Below are positions 14,962 through 23,765 of a stretch of 56,176 nt of DNA, piece after piece. Within the stretch, counting starts at the first letter, position 1; the number at the start of each line of letters is the position of its first letter. The stretch comes from Acidobacteriaceae bacterium (GTDB lineage: Bacteria > Acidobacteriota > Terriglobia > Terriglobales > Acidobacteriaceae), in NCBI GenBank assembly GCA_003170825.1, contig PMYL01000052.1:1-56176 (forward strand), written 5' to 3'. The notes below the pieces were generated by a model. It was not told the DNA's origin. It searched no databases and saw nothing but the letters and a program-made list of their open reading frames with translations. Position numbers and translations under genes: made by a program.

Positions 14962-16968
14962 ATGCAGGTGTCGAGCAGGCCGAGGGAGAACGAGCGCGGA
15001 AGAATTCTCACCCGACTTATCGTTCTATCCCTGCTTGCCTGGGCTTGTGCGGCTCACGCCGAGCATAAGCTCAATGATAAAGAGTGTCTTGCCTGCCACT
15101 CCGACTCCACCTTGACCACGGAAGTGAACGGCAAGACAGTCAGCCTGCAGGTGGATGAAAAGAAGCTGAAGCATTCGATCCACGGCACGATGTTTACCTG
15201 CGTGGATTGCCACAAGGATGTGAAGAGCCTGGTCCACGAGACCACCCCGCAGAAGGTCACCTGCGCCCAGTGCCATGCGGATGCTCAGGTGACTTATTCG
15301 CACAGCACCCACTTCAAGGCGAGTGCGGCCGGCAAAACGCCGGCGGCAGGCTGCGAGGACTGTCACGGAGGGGCGCACGAGATTTTGGCAGCCGACGATG
15401 CCCAATCGCCGGTGAATCATGGCAACATTCCTTATACCTGCGGAAGGTGCCATGGGCAGAAGTTCCTGATGGAGTCGAACGGCGAAAGCACCCAGCCCTT
15501 CATCTCCTACCAGGAAAGCGTGCATGGACGCGCCATCGAAAAGGGATCAGCGAAGGCCGCGGTCTGCACCGATTGCCACGGCTCGCATGAAATCCTTCCC
15601 GCCAATGACGCCAAATCCCCGATCTACAAGTTCAACGTTCCGGCGACTTGCGGCAATTGCCATACGGCAATCCGGACGACCTTCATGCAGAGCATTCACG
15701 GTCAGGCAATTGCGCGGGGCAACGGACAAGCTCCGGTCTGCACGGACTGCCATGGAATCCACTCGATCAAGTCTCACGCAGATCCCAACTCGCCGGCCTC
15801 GGAGCAGAACCTTTCCAGAGATACCTGCGCCCGCTGCCACGAAGGCGTGCGGCTTTCGCAGGAGTTCGGCGTGCCCGGCAACCGGGTCACAACTTATTTC
15901 GACAGCTATCACGGGCTGGCCACGGAGGGCGGTTCGGTGATTGCCGCCAACTGCTCCAGCTGCCACGGCGTACACAACATTCTGCCTTCGAGCGATTCCC
16001 GCTCGACGATCAATTGCGCCAACCTCGACTCCACATGCGGCAAGTGCCATAAGGGAGTTACTCAGAAGTTCACTCTGAACAAAGTGCACATGGACCGGGG
16101 CCAGTCCAAGGATATCGGCACGATTGCGGTTCGCTGGGTGAGATGGTTCTATCTTGCGCTGATTTTTGCGGTGATTGGCGTCATGTTTCTTCATAACGCC
16201 ATCATGTGGCGCAGCAAGGCCGTAGCGCGGCGCAGGATGCAGAATCCGAGCATGGCGCGCATGACGACGAATCAGCGCTGGCAGCACCTAGTGTTGCTCA
16301 CCAGCTTCATCGTGTTGGTGATCACGGGCTTTGCGCTCAAGTTTCCGAACTCCTGGTTTGCCGAAGCGCTGGGCATGGGCGAGAAGCTGCGCAGCATCAC
16401 CCATCGAGTGGCAGGAGTTATCCTGATCGGCGCCGGCATCTATCATCTCTTCTATCTTGGTGTTACAAGGGAAGGGAGGCGACTGATCTGGGATTTCGCG
16501 CCTGCGCCTAAAGACGCGTTCGATGCATGGAGCGCGATGCGCTACTATCTTGGCCTGAGCAAGGAAAGGCCCAAATTCGGCCGCTTCAGTTACGCGGAAA
16601 AGGCGGAGTACTGGGCGCTTGTGTGGGGTACTGCCCTGATGGGCGTTACCGGCATCATGCTATGGGCCAAGGTCTGGGTGGGCAACCTGCTGGCGCGGTG
16701 GTGGATCGACGTGGCGACCGCCGTACACTTCTACGAGGCGATACTGGCGACGCTGGCGATCCTGGTGTGGCACTTCTACCAGGTGTTTTTCGATCCCGAT
16801 GTCTACCCGATGAACTGGGCGTGGTGGGATGGGAAGATGCCGGTGGAACACTATCGCGAGGAGCACGGGTTGGACACGGAGGCATTAGCCGAAGCCGAGG
16901 CCTCCGAGCAGGGAGATCCCATTGCAGAAAGTGAGGCCAAACCCTCCAACGAGCCACCGCGGAGGTAA
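14962..16968 (+). CDS. 11-haem cytochrome c fused to b-type cytochrome (CbcL-like)
   Basis: A 668-residue fusion. A signal sequence (about residues 17-33) is followed by a periplasmic domain with eleven CXXCH motifs (first CLACH, last CGKCH), a transmembrane helix near residue 400, then a b-type cytochrome domain with helices carrying RWQHLVLLTS, SITHRVAGVILIGAGIYHLFY and TAVHFYEAILATLAILVWHFY, which supply ligands for two b haems. This is the domain plan of Geobacter CbcL, an inner-membrane quinone oxidoreductase used with low-potential acceptors. It follows the separate b-type gene by 11 bases with AAAGGGAAA before the ATG. The window therefore holds both a split and a fused version of the same module. 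The acceptor is not known. Confidence 0.85.
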   Translation: MQVSSRPRENERGRILTRLIVLSLLAWACAAHAEHKLNDKECLACHSDSTLTTEVNGKTVSLQVDEKKLKHSIHGTMFTCVDCHKDVKSLVHETTPQKVTCAQCHADAQVTYSHSTHFKASAAGKTPAAGCEDCHGGAHEILAADDAQSPVNHGNIPYTCGRCHGQKFLMESNGESTQPFISYQESVHGRAIEKGSAKAAVCTDCHGSHEILPANDAKSPIYKFNVPATCGNCHTAIRTTFMQSIHGQAIARGNGQAPVCTDCHGIHSIKSHADPNSPASEQNLSRDTCARCHEGVRLSQEFGVPGNRVTTYFDSYHGLATEGGSVIAANCSSCHGVHNILPSSDSRSTINCANLDSTCGKCHKGVTQKFTLNKVHMDRGQSKDIGTIAVRWVRWFYLALIFAVIGVMFLHNAIMWRSKAVARRRMQNPSMARMTTNQRWQHLVLLTSFIVLVITGFALKFPNSWFAEALGMGEKLRSITHRVAGVILIGAGIYHLFYLGVTREGRRLIWDFAPAPKDAFDAWSAMRYYLGLSKERPKFGRFSYAEKAEYWALVWGTALMGVTGIMLWAKVWVGNLLARWWIDVATAVHFYEAILATLAILVWHFYQVFFDPDVYPMNWAWWDGKMPVEHYREEHGLDTEALAEAEASEQGDPIAESEAKPSNEPPRR

Positions 16969-16991
16969 GTTGCGCCGCCGGATGGCTCGAC

Positions 16992-18638
16992 TCACTTGAT
17001 GCGGATCGGGTCGGCCCAAGTCCCGCGGAAAAGAAACTTCTGCGCGTAGATGGTCTTTGTGAACTTGCCGTAGTGGATATCAGTCCCGGCATAGAGTCCC
17101 AGCACAAAACAATCGCCGGGCAGCGGGAACGTGTCAGAGACACTCTGCTGTTTCAGCTTTGGGTCGATCGCGTGCCGATACGTATCTCCCGGATCCCAGC
17201 CCTTGTGCGGAGCAAAGACGTAGCGCAGCTCGCTTGCGAGCGTGAAAACTGTGTTGTTGGTGAGTTCGTATTCCACCGGAACTTCTTTGGCTTTGTCCAG
17301 GTCCGTGACCGGGGTGCGCAGCTGGAGCGTGGGCCACACGATCGGCTCCTTACCCGTGAGCACCATGACCGACTCGACCTTGAGCAGACGGCCCTGTGCG
17401 TTGTAGCTTTCGAACACAAATTCGCGATCCTTGAGATCTTCGCCCGCGAACGAGAGCTTCCCGCTGACATATCCATAGGCGTCGGGCGCCGCTTCCCAAA
17501 GCACCGCATCCTGGTAGATGATCTTGAACCGCTTGACCTGCGGTCCCACGAAGGCTTCGACCGGGACCTCATTCAGGTAGAACTGCTGATTTCTGGGCGA
17601 AGCGACCAGCGCCTGGTTATACTCTGTGAGCGCATACCACGCCGGCCGCGGATAGCCGGTCCTGTCGTTCACATTCTTGAAACCCCAGAACCCGAACCAC
17701 TCTTCGGCCGTGTCGTTATGCACGGCCGGCTCGCCGCCCTTCCACCATCCATCTGCGTAATAGAAGGGGCATAGGCCGGCGACGCCGGAGTCGAGCAGGT
17801 CGCGATAGGCGCGGGTCATGGCCCGTGCCTGGGTCTCCAACGTGTTGCCTCCGTACTCGCCGGCGCCCGCGCCCTGGCGCGAGACTGAGCGGCCAAACTC
17901 GGTGACCAGCACCGGCTTTGCGCCACCGTTGAGTTCCTCAACGAAACGATTGGTGTTGGCATAGCCGTGGGTAAAGTTGGACCCTTCGCTGGTGTAGTCG
18001 TAGGTGTTGTGGCCGTACACGTCGAAGACGTTGAGGTCCAGCCAGCCGGTAATGGCCGTGTTTCCCGAGATCGTGACAGGGACTCCCGGATCTTCGCGAT
18101 GGATCAGGTCGCGGAGCTTGATCCACAAATCCAGAGTCGGCTGCGCTCCAACCTGTCGGATGTGCGCCGGCGTCGGCTCATTCATGATCAGATAGGTGAT
18201 CACGCAGTCATACTTTTTGGCGTAGGCCAGAATGCTTTTTGTGTACGCCAGGTTCTGTTCCACGACCTTGGGATCGGCAAAATCCTCAGTGGGCTCGATC
18301 CAGATTCCGAAGACGATCTTCAGGCCCGATGCCTGCACCAGTTTGAGTTCGTCTTCGGTCATCGCCGACCATGTGCGTATGCCATTGAACCCGGCAGCCT
18401 TGATGTTGTTCAGATCCTGCCGGATTTCCGGCAGATTGGAGACGCGCTGTTTTTGAGGATTTTCGCCGGGACGCGCACCGGGCTCGTAGCCCATGGCATT
18501 GACGAAGAACTTGTGGCCATCGATGTAGTACCAGCCGTCCTTGATTTCGATTTTGGTTTTGAGCGCCGGCGCTGCCAGCGCCGTGACGGAGCAAACCAGG
18601 AACGCCAGCAGGATGCAACGATGCAGAAACGATTTCAC
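16992..18638 (-). CDS. Secreted clan GH-A glycoside hydrolase
   Basis: A 548-residue protein; I chose the GTG at 18638 because AAGAGG lies eight bases before it and a signal peptide follows directly (FLHRCILLAFLVCSVTALAA). The barrel resembles GH2/GH5-type enzymes: DGWYYIDGHKFFVNAMGYE at the front, candidate acid/base E154 in YLIMNEPTP, candidate nucleophile E247 in VLVTEFGRS. The last 200 residues are beta-rich and may be a carbohydrate-binding or Ig-like part. It is convergent with the cytochrome operon, 23 bases apart, and has no obvious partner gene. The substrate is unknown; a beta-glucanase or glucanosyltransferase-like role is possible. Confidence 0.75.
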   Translation of the reverse strand: MKSFLHRCILLAFLVCSVTALAAPALKTKIEIKDGWYYIDGHKFFVNAMGYEPGARPGENPQKQRVSNLPEIRQDLNNIKAAGFNGIRTWSAMTEDELKLVQASGLKIVFGIWIEPTEDFADPKVVEQNLAYTKSILAYAKKYDCVITYLIMNEPTPAHIRQVGAQPTLDLWIKLRDLIHREDPGVPVTISGNTAITGWLDLNVFDVYGHNTYDYTSEGSNFTHGYANTNRFVEELNGGAKPVLVTEFGRSVSRQGAGAGEYGGNTLETQARAMTRAYRDLLDSGVAGLCPFYYADGWWKGGEPAVHNDTAEEWFGFWGFKNVNDRTGYPRPAWYALTEYNQALVASPRNQQFYLNEVPVEAFVGPQVKRFKIIYQDAVLWEAAPDAYGYVSGKLSFAGEDLKDREFVFESYNAQGRLLKVESVMVLTGKEPIVWPTLQLRTPVTDLDKAKEVPVEYELTNNTVFTLASELRYVFAPHKGWDPGDTYRHAIDPKLKQQSVSDTFPLPGDCFVLGLYAGTDIHYGKFTKTIYAQKFLFRGTWADPIRIK

Positions 18639-18918
18639 GATGAGGCCTCTTGCGCCCCCCTCCGGAACGCAACGGAAAAACAACCAGAGTCAAAGATACA
18701 TGACAAGGGCGGCAACTTTCACGTGAAAAGCGCCGCGCCGGGTGCACGGGAAATGGTTTGTGCACCAGTTTAGCCCGGCGTCCGAACCTGGGCCTCCAGC
18801 GTCGCATCCCAGCTTTCGGGGAAACCGCTCACCCGGAAAGGACACGTGAATTGTGGAACCGCTCCAGACTCGCCGCGTGTTCCATGTCCGGCAAACCGGA
18901 GAGCTGGCTTGCGTTCGG

Positions 18919-20141
18919 TCAACGGATTGCAACTGGCCATTCTTTGTCCCGGGCCGCGGATTCAGGCGTGCCGGTGCGGTAAGCGCCCAGGCCTTTTGCC
19001 ATGCTCTCTAACTCCTCTGCGTGCGCGGACAGCCCGCAAGGATGTCCCTCCGTCTCGAGCAGATGCCCATTTTGCCGGATCATGGCGAAGAGCGGACTTG
19101 CTAAGGCCTCGCGCAGGTTTGAGGTTCTTACGTTGTGCGTCGCCAGCGCCGAAACGGGACAGGCGGTGACGTCGCCGCTCGGATTCACATGGGCGAAGCC
19201 GCGTCCGGCGGAGACGCACCCTCCCAGCGCCTCTTCATCCCCCGGCGAATGGATGATGAAAGCGCCTCCGCTGGCGCGATCCCGATACTGGACGACGGTT
19301 TCGCGGAAGCTCGACCGCTGTTCCGCGGTCAGCAACGCGGCGCTTTCGCAACTACCGGTGGGAACCTGCCCGGTTGGGATCTGTTCGATAAACATCGCCA
19401 GCGGTCCGCTGTGGGAATCAGCTCGTCGATGTTCCTGGGCTCGCACCAGTACTCGATGTTTGCCGATCCCACAGTCACGGCGATGCCCGTCAAAACACCT
19501 GCGTCCCGCAGCCGGTCGAGAGAGCCGAGGGCCTTCTCGAAGACGCCGCGGCCCCTGCGCATGTCGGTCAGGCCGCGATCACCCTCCAGGCTGACCACGA
19601 CCACCGTATTGGAGCAGTTCCTCAATATCTGGTAATCGCTGGGTTGCAAGGCCGTCCCGTTGGTGAAGACCAGGAAGAGCCGGTCGGGATGGTCGCGGAA
19701 CAGGTTCGCAATGCCCGGCAGCAGGAATGGTTCGCCGCCGGCGATTAGGAACGCCATCACACCCAGTCGAACCGCTTCGTCCACGATTCCGTACCAGTCG
19801 CGGAGGCTGAGTCCCGGCTGCGCCGGAGCGCCCGTGATGGTCCCTACGGCCCCGGCGAAGCAGCCGGCGCAGCGCAGATTGCATTTGGAAGTGACGCTGA
19901 GAACCAGAAAGGGCGGCACTCGCACCCCGCCGGCAAGCGCGCGGGCTCGCACGCGCCTCGACTGCCCAATCGTTCGCGCCAGGCGGAGAAACCCTGGCAG
20001 GTACCGCGGATGCCGCACGACCCACGGAACCAGAACACGCGACAACTGCGGGTCAATGTCCTCGATCCGGCGCGTGAGGCCGAAAAGGCGGTTCGAGAGG
20101 AAGTCAGTTCGCGGGTCGGACAATTCAGTAGTAGCGTTCAT
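18919..20141 (-). pseudogene. Radical SAM/SPASM-type protein, frameshifted
   Basis: The first part (start ATG at 20141) has the cluster motif CNLRCAGC and radical SAM barrel segments FLIAGGEPFLLPGI and VFTNGTALQPSDY. The frame then runs into noise after DELIPTADRW and stops at 19329. The continuation is in another frame (ending at 18919): GPLAMFIEQIPTGQ, then a Cys-containing SPASM-like tail (GGCVSAGRGFAHVNPSGDVTACPVS) that would hold auxiliary clusters. The crossing is near 19395-19420 and fits one missing base. Either the gene is inactivated or the assembly has an error. Upstream of the break everything looks intact, so decay, if real, is recent. The role would be a peptide- or cofactor-modifying enzyme; the substrate is unknown. 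Confidence 0.7.
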
Positions 20142-20170
20142 TTGCGGTGTATACGGGTTGACAGCCTCTT

Positions 20171-20422
20171 TTGTTCCGTTATTTCGGCTTTTTGAAGGAA
20201 GCCATGCGCCACAGTGAGCCAACCGTGGACGCCGCTGCGAAGGCTCTGCATCGGTTTGAGGAGTACACCAGGAACCGGGACTTCAAGGCATTTCGCGTTG
20301 AAAAGGCGATTGCATTCAAGAAGTATCTTGCCGGCCAGAAGGGGGCGCAGCCAGGGGAGAGGCTGAGCAAGGCGACCCTCTATACCTGCCAGTGCTCCAG
20401 CCAGAGAGAGGCGATGCTCTGA
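20171..20422 (+). pseudogene. Tyrosine recombinase (integrase) N-terminal remnant
   Basis: The stretch FRYFGFLKEAMRHSEPTVDA, then ALHRFEEYTRNRDFKAF and LAGQKGAQPGERLSKATLY matches the SAM-like core-binding domain of phage/transposon-type tyrosine integrases. Translation stops at 20422 and no catalytic domain (R...HxxR...Y) follows, so this is a truncated 5' fragment. It opens a cluster of mobile-element remnants that ends where the EPS island begins. Confidence 0.6.
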
Positions 20423-20587
20423 AAGGAGTTTTCGCTGGAGACCTTTTGCGCTTTCTTCTCGGTCTTCCGTTGCGCCATTTGGAGAGAGTGGGATTCATAC
20501 TGAGCTGCAAACCATTTATTTACAATAGGTTGTAAAATCGAATTTCAGAAATACCCCCCAAAGTATCCCCTGCGAAGCTGCGCTTCC

Positions 20588-20703
20588 GAGGCGGTCGGGC
20601 GCGAGTTCGGAGTCCGCTATCGCCGCTACCATGTCGACCGCCTGAAGCACAGCGTGGGATGGAGTCCAAAGGGCAGGGCAGCACTTCAAGTCGATGCGCA
20701 GCC
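20588..20703 (+). pseudogene. IS630-like transposase helix-turn-helix remnant
   Basis: One frame reads EAVGREFGVRYRRYHVDRL followed by KHSVGWSPKGRAAL. This matches the winged-helix DNA-binding segment of IS630-family transposases (pattern REFGVxYxxxHVxRLLxxLGWS). No start codon, no DDE domain and no terminal inverted repeats are present. It is a short relic between the integrase fragment and the barrel gene. The rest of 20423-20725 shows no gene. Confidence 0.5.
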
Positions 20704-20725
20704 TTGCTGGACACCTCTGGCGCCG

Positions 20726-21307
20726 TCAATACGCATGGATATGCTTGAAGTCGTAGGAAACGCCGATGGTGAAGCCTTGGGGGTTCATCGCGTGATGATG
20801 AAAGAAGTCGGTCCAAACCTGATATTCATAGTCGCCGCGCACCCAGACGTTGCGCCACGCACGATACTCGACACCACCGCCCGGAGCATAGACCGTCCGG
20901 GTGTCATGGGAATATTTGGGTCTAATATGCTGAAAATCGATGCTGCCGATTCCCGCCAGAAACTTGCCGTAGGGATGGAAGTTGCGATAGTGGCGCCAGG
21001 TGTAGATCGCGCCCCCCTCGGCGGTGTCCTGACGCAGATTCGGCACACCACCGGTACGGCCATAGTTGAGGTCGCGGCCTTCCACTTCGATGCCGAATCC
21101 GTGCAGAAACGACGGGCCATGGTAGAAATTCCAGTCGACCCACACCGTGGGGCCTGCCAGGCGGCCATTCCAATCGGAGTAGAAATCGGAGAAACCGGCA
21201 CCGACAACCAGCGGCAAGCCACCCTCTGTTGCAGCCGGAGCGACTTGGGAGAAAACGGGAATTGCTGCGGCCAGGAAGAGTGCCGCAAGAACGAGCTTCA
21301 AACGCAT
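20726..21307 (-). CDS. Outer-membrane beta-barrel protein
   Basis: A 193-residue product. The ATG at 21307 has AAGGAG seven bases upstream and begins a signal peptide (MRLKLVLAALFLAAAIPVFS, cleavage near FSQ). The mature part alternates short aromatic beta strands (GAGFSDFYSDWNG, YAPGGGVEYRAWRNVWVRGDYEYQVW) and ends in GFTIGVSYDFKHIHAY, a pattern of small OmpA-like or OMP_b-brl barrels that insert in the outer membrane. It is intact although it sits among transposase and integrase debris. No partner gene is evident; function unknown. Confidence 0.75.
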   Translation of the reverse strand: MRLKLVLAALFLAAAIPVFSQVAPAATEGGLPLVVGAGFSDFYSDWNGRLAGPTVWVDWNFYHGPSFLHGFGIEVEGRDLNYGRTGGVPNLRQDTAEGGAIYTWRHYRNFHPYGKFLAGIGSIDFQHIRPKYSHDTRTVYAPGGGVEYRAWRNVWVRGDYEYQVWTDFFHHHAMNPQGFTIGVSYDFKHIHAY

Positions 21308-21379
21308 TTGAAATCTCCTTACAGAGGACAGACCCGCCCCGAAGCGAACCCCATGGCAAAAGTCTACACCGAAACAAAA

Positions 21380-21582
21380 GAACTGCAAGGTTGAAATGTT
21401 GCCGGTCCCTTTGTGCCGCGGCATCACCCGCGCGCAGGGAGAACGCCATGATGCGCAACAAGTCGGTACAGCCTGCGTGTGCACACCCGCATCGCCCTTG
21501 TGTCGCTCGATGATGCGTGCGAAGGTTTTCCACGGCACAAAACCTCCATAATCTTCGCAAACAGCGTCTTGCCCACGTTCAT
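21380..21582 (-). pseudogene. IS4-like transposase N-terminal remnant with frameshifts
   Basis: Starting at an ATG at 21582 the minus strand reads MNVGKTLFAKIME, then in a second frame FVPWKTFARIIERHKGDAGV, and in a third TDLLRIMAF. Placed in order these match the conserved start of IS4-family transposases with a DUF4372 domain (pattern MNxGKTLFAQxMDFLPWxTFxRIVxRxxGDxxVRTLxCxxxxRxMAF). At least two frameshifts and loss of the catalytic DDE part mean it is dead. Confidence 0.55.
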
Positions 21583-22070
21583 GCGACCCTCCGGGCCGTT
21601 CAAATCTGAAAATATCGCAAATGGACACAACGCAATTCAAATTCTGGACACTCATGAATTGTCAGAAGCCATAGAGAATAAATGGTTTACGGACGGTAGG
21701 TATCAAATAAACCGGGCACTTGTGGAGTAAGACACGTTATGAAAAGAGTAAACATCGGCGCGTTCCTCACGCATTCTCTTGAAGTAACCACGCATTGGGT
21801 GACTAAAAGGTTTAACTGCCTTTCACAGAGCCGTGGTATGGTGTTTTCAGAGTCGGTCAGTGCATTCAGTGCGTTCAAAGGACGCACGTATGGCATGATG
21901 GCACTTGCTTTCATGCGACCCACGGAAATTGATTTGGGTAAGTTCACTTGGTCCCGGAACGAATGTATGGAAAAGCTCACCTAAGTGAGAGGGGCGAAGC
22001 CATATCTGAGATCGCACATGAAGCGATCCTTTTGCATGCGGATGGACCTGTACCGAATTGCCTGCCCGAT
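21583..22070. other. Low-GC gap before the EPS island
   Basis: A 488-base stretch without a supported gene. It is more AT-rich than its surroundings. A possible 81-codon frame at 21739-21984 has no recognised domain and a poor ribosome binding site. The region lies between transposase debris and the UpxY-like gene and probably carries the promoter of that gene, which I could not locate. Confidence 0.4.
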
Positions 22071-22610
22071 ATGATCTGCTTACTGAAGTGGTTCGCCGTC
22101 CACACGTCTCCGCGCCATGAGAAGCGCGTGGAACAGCACTTGAGCCAGAGGGACGTTGAGCATTATCTGCCCCTCTACCGCTCGCTGCGCAAGTGGCGCA
22201 ACGGCTTGAAGGTCACCCTGGATCTCCCGCTCTTTCCTGGCTACATATTTGTTCGCATTCAGCGGACAGACCGCGTGCGGGTACTGAAAGTGCCAGGCGT
22301 GCTGGCCATTGTGAGTGGCGCGGCAGGCGAAATGGCTCCGCTGCCAGAGGGTGAAGTCGAGGCACTGCGATCTGGCCTTCATTTGCGCCAGGCTGAACCA
22401 CACCCTCTTCTGACGGTAGGGCAGCGGGTTCGCATTCGATCGGGCGCCCTTGCCGGGATGGAGGGCGTTGTGGTGCGCAAGAAGAACAGCCTGCGCGTTG
22501 TCCTTACCATGGATCTCATTATGCAAAGCGTCGCCGTAGAAGTCGATGGAGAGGAACTGGAACCGTTGGATTCCGGAGTCCTCAACTGTTCCGGGGGCAG
22601 CAGGTCATAG
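22071..22610 (+). CDS. UpxY/NusG-family transcription antiterminator
   Basis: A 179-residue protein. WFAVHTSPRHEKRVEQHL is the start of the NGN domain that binds RNA polymerase, FPGYIFVRI is its typical end, and VGQRVRIRSGALAGMEGVV is the C-terminal KOW motif. NusG paralogues of the UpxY/LoaP/RfaH kind let polymerase read through long polysaccharide operons. The gene sits just before the EPS genes on the same strand, which fits that role. The start at 22071 lacks a clear ribosome binding site; other in-frame starts upstream cannot be excluded. Confidence 0.85.
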   Translation: MICLLKWFAVHTSPRHEKRVEQHLSQRDVEHYLPLYRSLRKWRNGLKVTLDLPLFPGYIFVRIQRTDRVRVLKVPGVLAIVSGAAGEMAPLPEGEVEALRSGLHLRQAEPHPLLTVGQRVRIRSGALAGMEGVVVRKKNSLRVVLTMDLIMQSVAVEVDGEELEPLDSGVLNCSGGSRS

Positions 22611-22638
22611 CCCAGTGGCAGCACGGGGGGAGAGTGAT

Positions 22639-22734
22639 ATGCCTGAAACTAAGGGGTTAGCCGGGCTTGGCGCAGGTGAGCGCATCATGCCTGAAACTAC
22701 GGGGTTTGCCGGGCCTGGCGCAGGTGAGCGCATA
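22639..22734 (+). repeat. 48-bp tandem duplication at the start of the TetR gene
   Basis: Copies at 22639-22686 and 22687-22734 differ at only a few bases. Each starts with ATGCCTGAAACTA and ends in GCAGGTGAGCGCAT. The duplication keeps the frame and creates alternative start codons 16 residues apart. Confidence 0.9.
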
Positions 22735-23277
22735 CTGGCTAGTGCGACGAGTCTTTTTGCCCTGCGTGGATACAATGGCGTCAGCACCCGGGAGATTGCT
22801 TCCGCCGCGCAAGTGAATGAAGTCACAATCTTTCGGCATTACCCGCGCAAGCACGACCTGTATTTGGCGGTGATGAAGTCAGGGCTGCGACAGTTGCATC
22901 TCCGCGGCGATTTGCTGGCCGGGATCGCAGAAGCCCGCGATGGGCAAACGGCTCTCGCGCTGACTTTTGACCTGATCACGAAGACCCTGATGGAGAAACC
23001 CGAGATCCTCCGGCTGTTGCAGTACAGCGCCCTTGAGCTGAGTGCGGATTTCGATCCACTCGTCCGCAGGCACCTGAACGAGTTTGTCGAGGTGACTGCC
23101 CGCTATCTTGAGCCGTGGATCAAGAAAGGCGAACTGCGCTGCACAAACAGCAAGACTCTTATTTTCACCCTCATCGCAATTGTCACGAGCTACAGTTCGC
23201 TCCAGCGGGTATTCTCAGTCGAAGGGTTAGGCCCAGGCGGGATGTTCGAGGCTTGCGCGAACTTGTACAGTAATTGA
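22639..23277 (+). CDS. TetR-family transcriptional regulator
   Basis: A 212-residue protein. The helix-turn-helix is clear (RILASATSLFALRGYNGVST then REIASAAQVNEVTIFRHYP), followed by a helical ligand-binding domain. The first 32 residues are two copies of MPETxGxAGxGAGERI, produced by a 48-base in-frame tandem duplication that includes a second possible start codon at 22687. I chose 22639 because GGGGGGAGAG precedes it. The gene is 28 bases after the UpxY-like gene and upstream of the EPS operon, so it may control that locus. The effector is unknown. Confidence 0.82.
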   Translation: MPETKGLAGLGAGERIMPETTGFAGPGAGERILASATSLFALRGYNGVSTREIASAAQVNEVTIFRHYPRKHDLYLAVMKSGLRQLHLRGDLLAGIAEARDGQTALALTFDLITKTLMEKPEILRLLQYSALELSADFDPLVRRHLNEFVEVTARYLEPWIKKGELRCTNSKTLIFTLIAIVTSYSSLQRVFSVEGLGPGGMFEACANLYSN

Positions 23278-23765
23278 CTTGAGCGGCGCTATGAAATTCA
23301 ACGCAAGCTGCGCCGTCGCAAGAGCCTCTCGATCCGCAGTATGGCTGCGGCAATTTCATCACATCCTGATGCGCGATGGTGCAAGGACATAAGCTGCATC
23401 GAATTCAGCGGAAAGGCTTCCTGCAAACACGGATCTACCCTCTGCTCGGCTACTACCCTGGAAATGCTTGCATTGCGAGAGATTGCAAATGGAAAGGGTG
23501 CGCGGAGAACGGAGAAGGTACACCGGGAATCAGAACCGTAGTGAAGTTCTGCTTCTCTTGTCGTGCGTCGAAACTGTTGGATTGATCGTGAAATCCGTCG
23601 GAGCAATTCCAGACGAGAGCCGCGGCAGTGACCGAGAATGCATCTCGCCGTGGATGAAACGGAACCAGCCGACGCAACATGGGACGGGAAGCTGATAGGC
23701 GCTGAGTGAGTCTCGCCCAGTTGCGCGGCACCCTTAACCATCGGATCCAGACTGAGGAAAAGTAT
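23278..23765. other. Long leader region of the EPS operon
   Basis: A 488-base interval between the TetR gene and the first EPS biosynthetic gene. Open frames on both strands lack domains. I found no ops/JUMPstart element (GGCGGTAG) and no convincing promoter boxes. A long untranslated leader is what an UpxY-type antiterminator would act on, so the recruitment signal may be here in a form I do not recognise. Confidence 0.4.

Noticed and set aside
21739..21984. 81-codon frame starting MKRVNIGAFLTHSL
   Set aside because: No domain, weak ribosome binding site and odd composition; described only as part of the gap.
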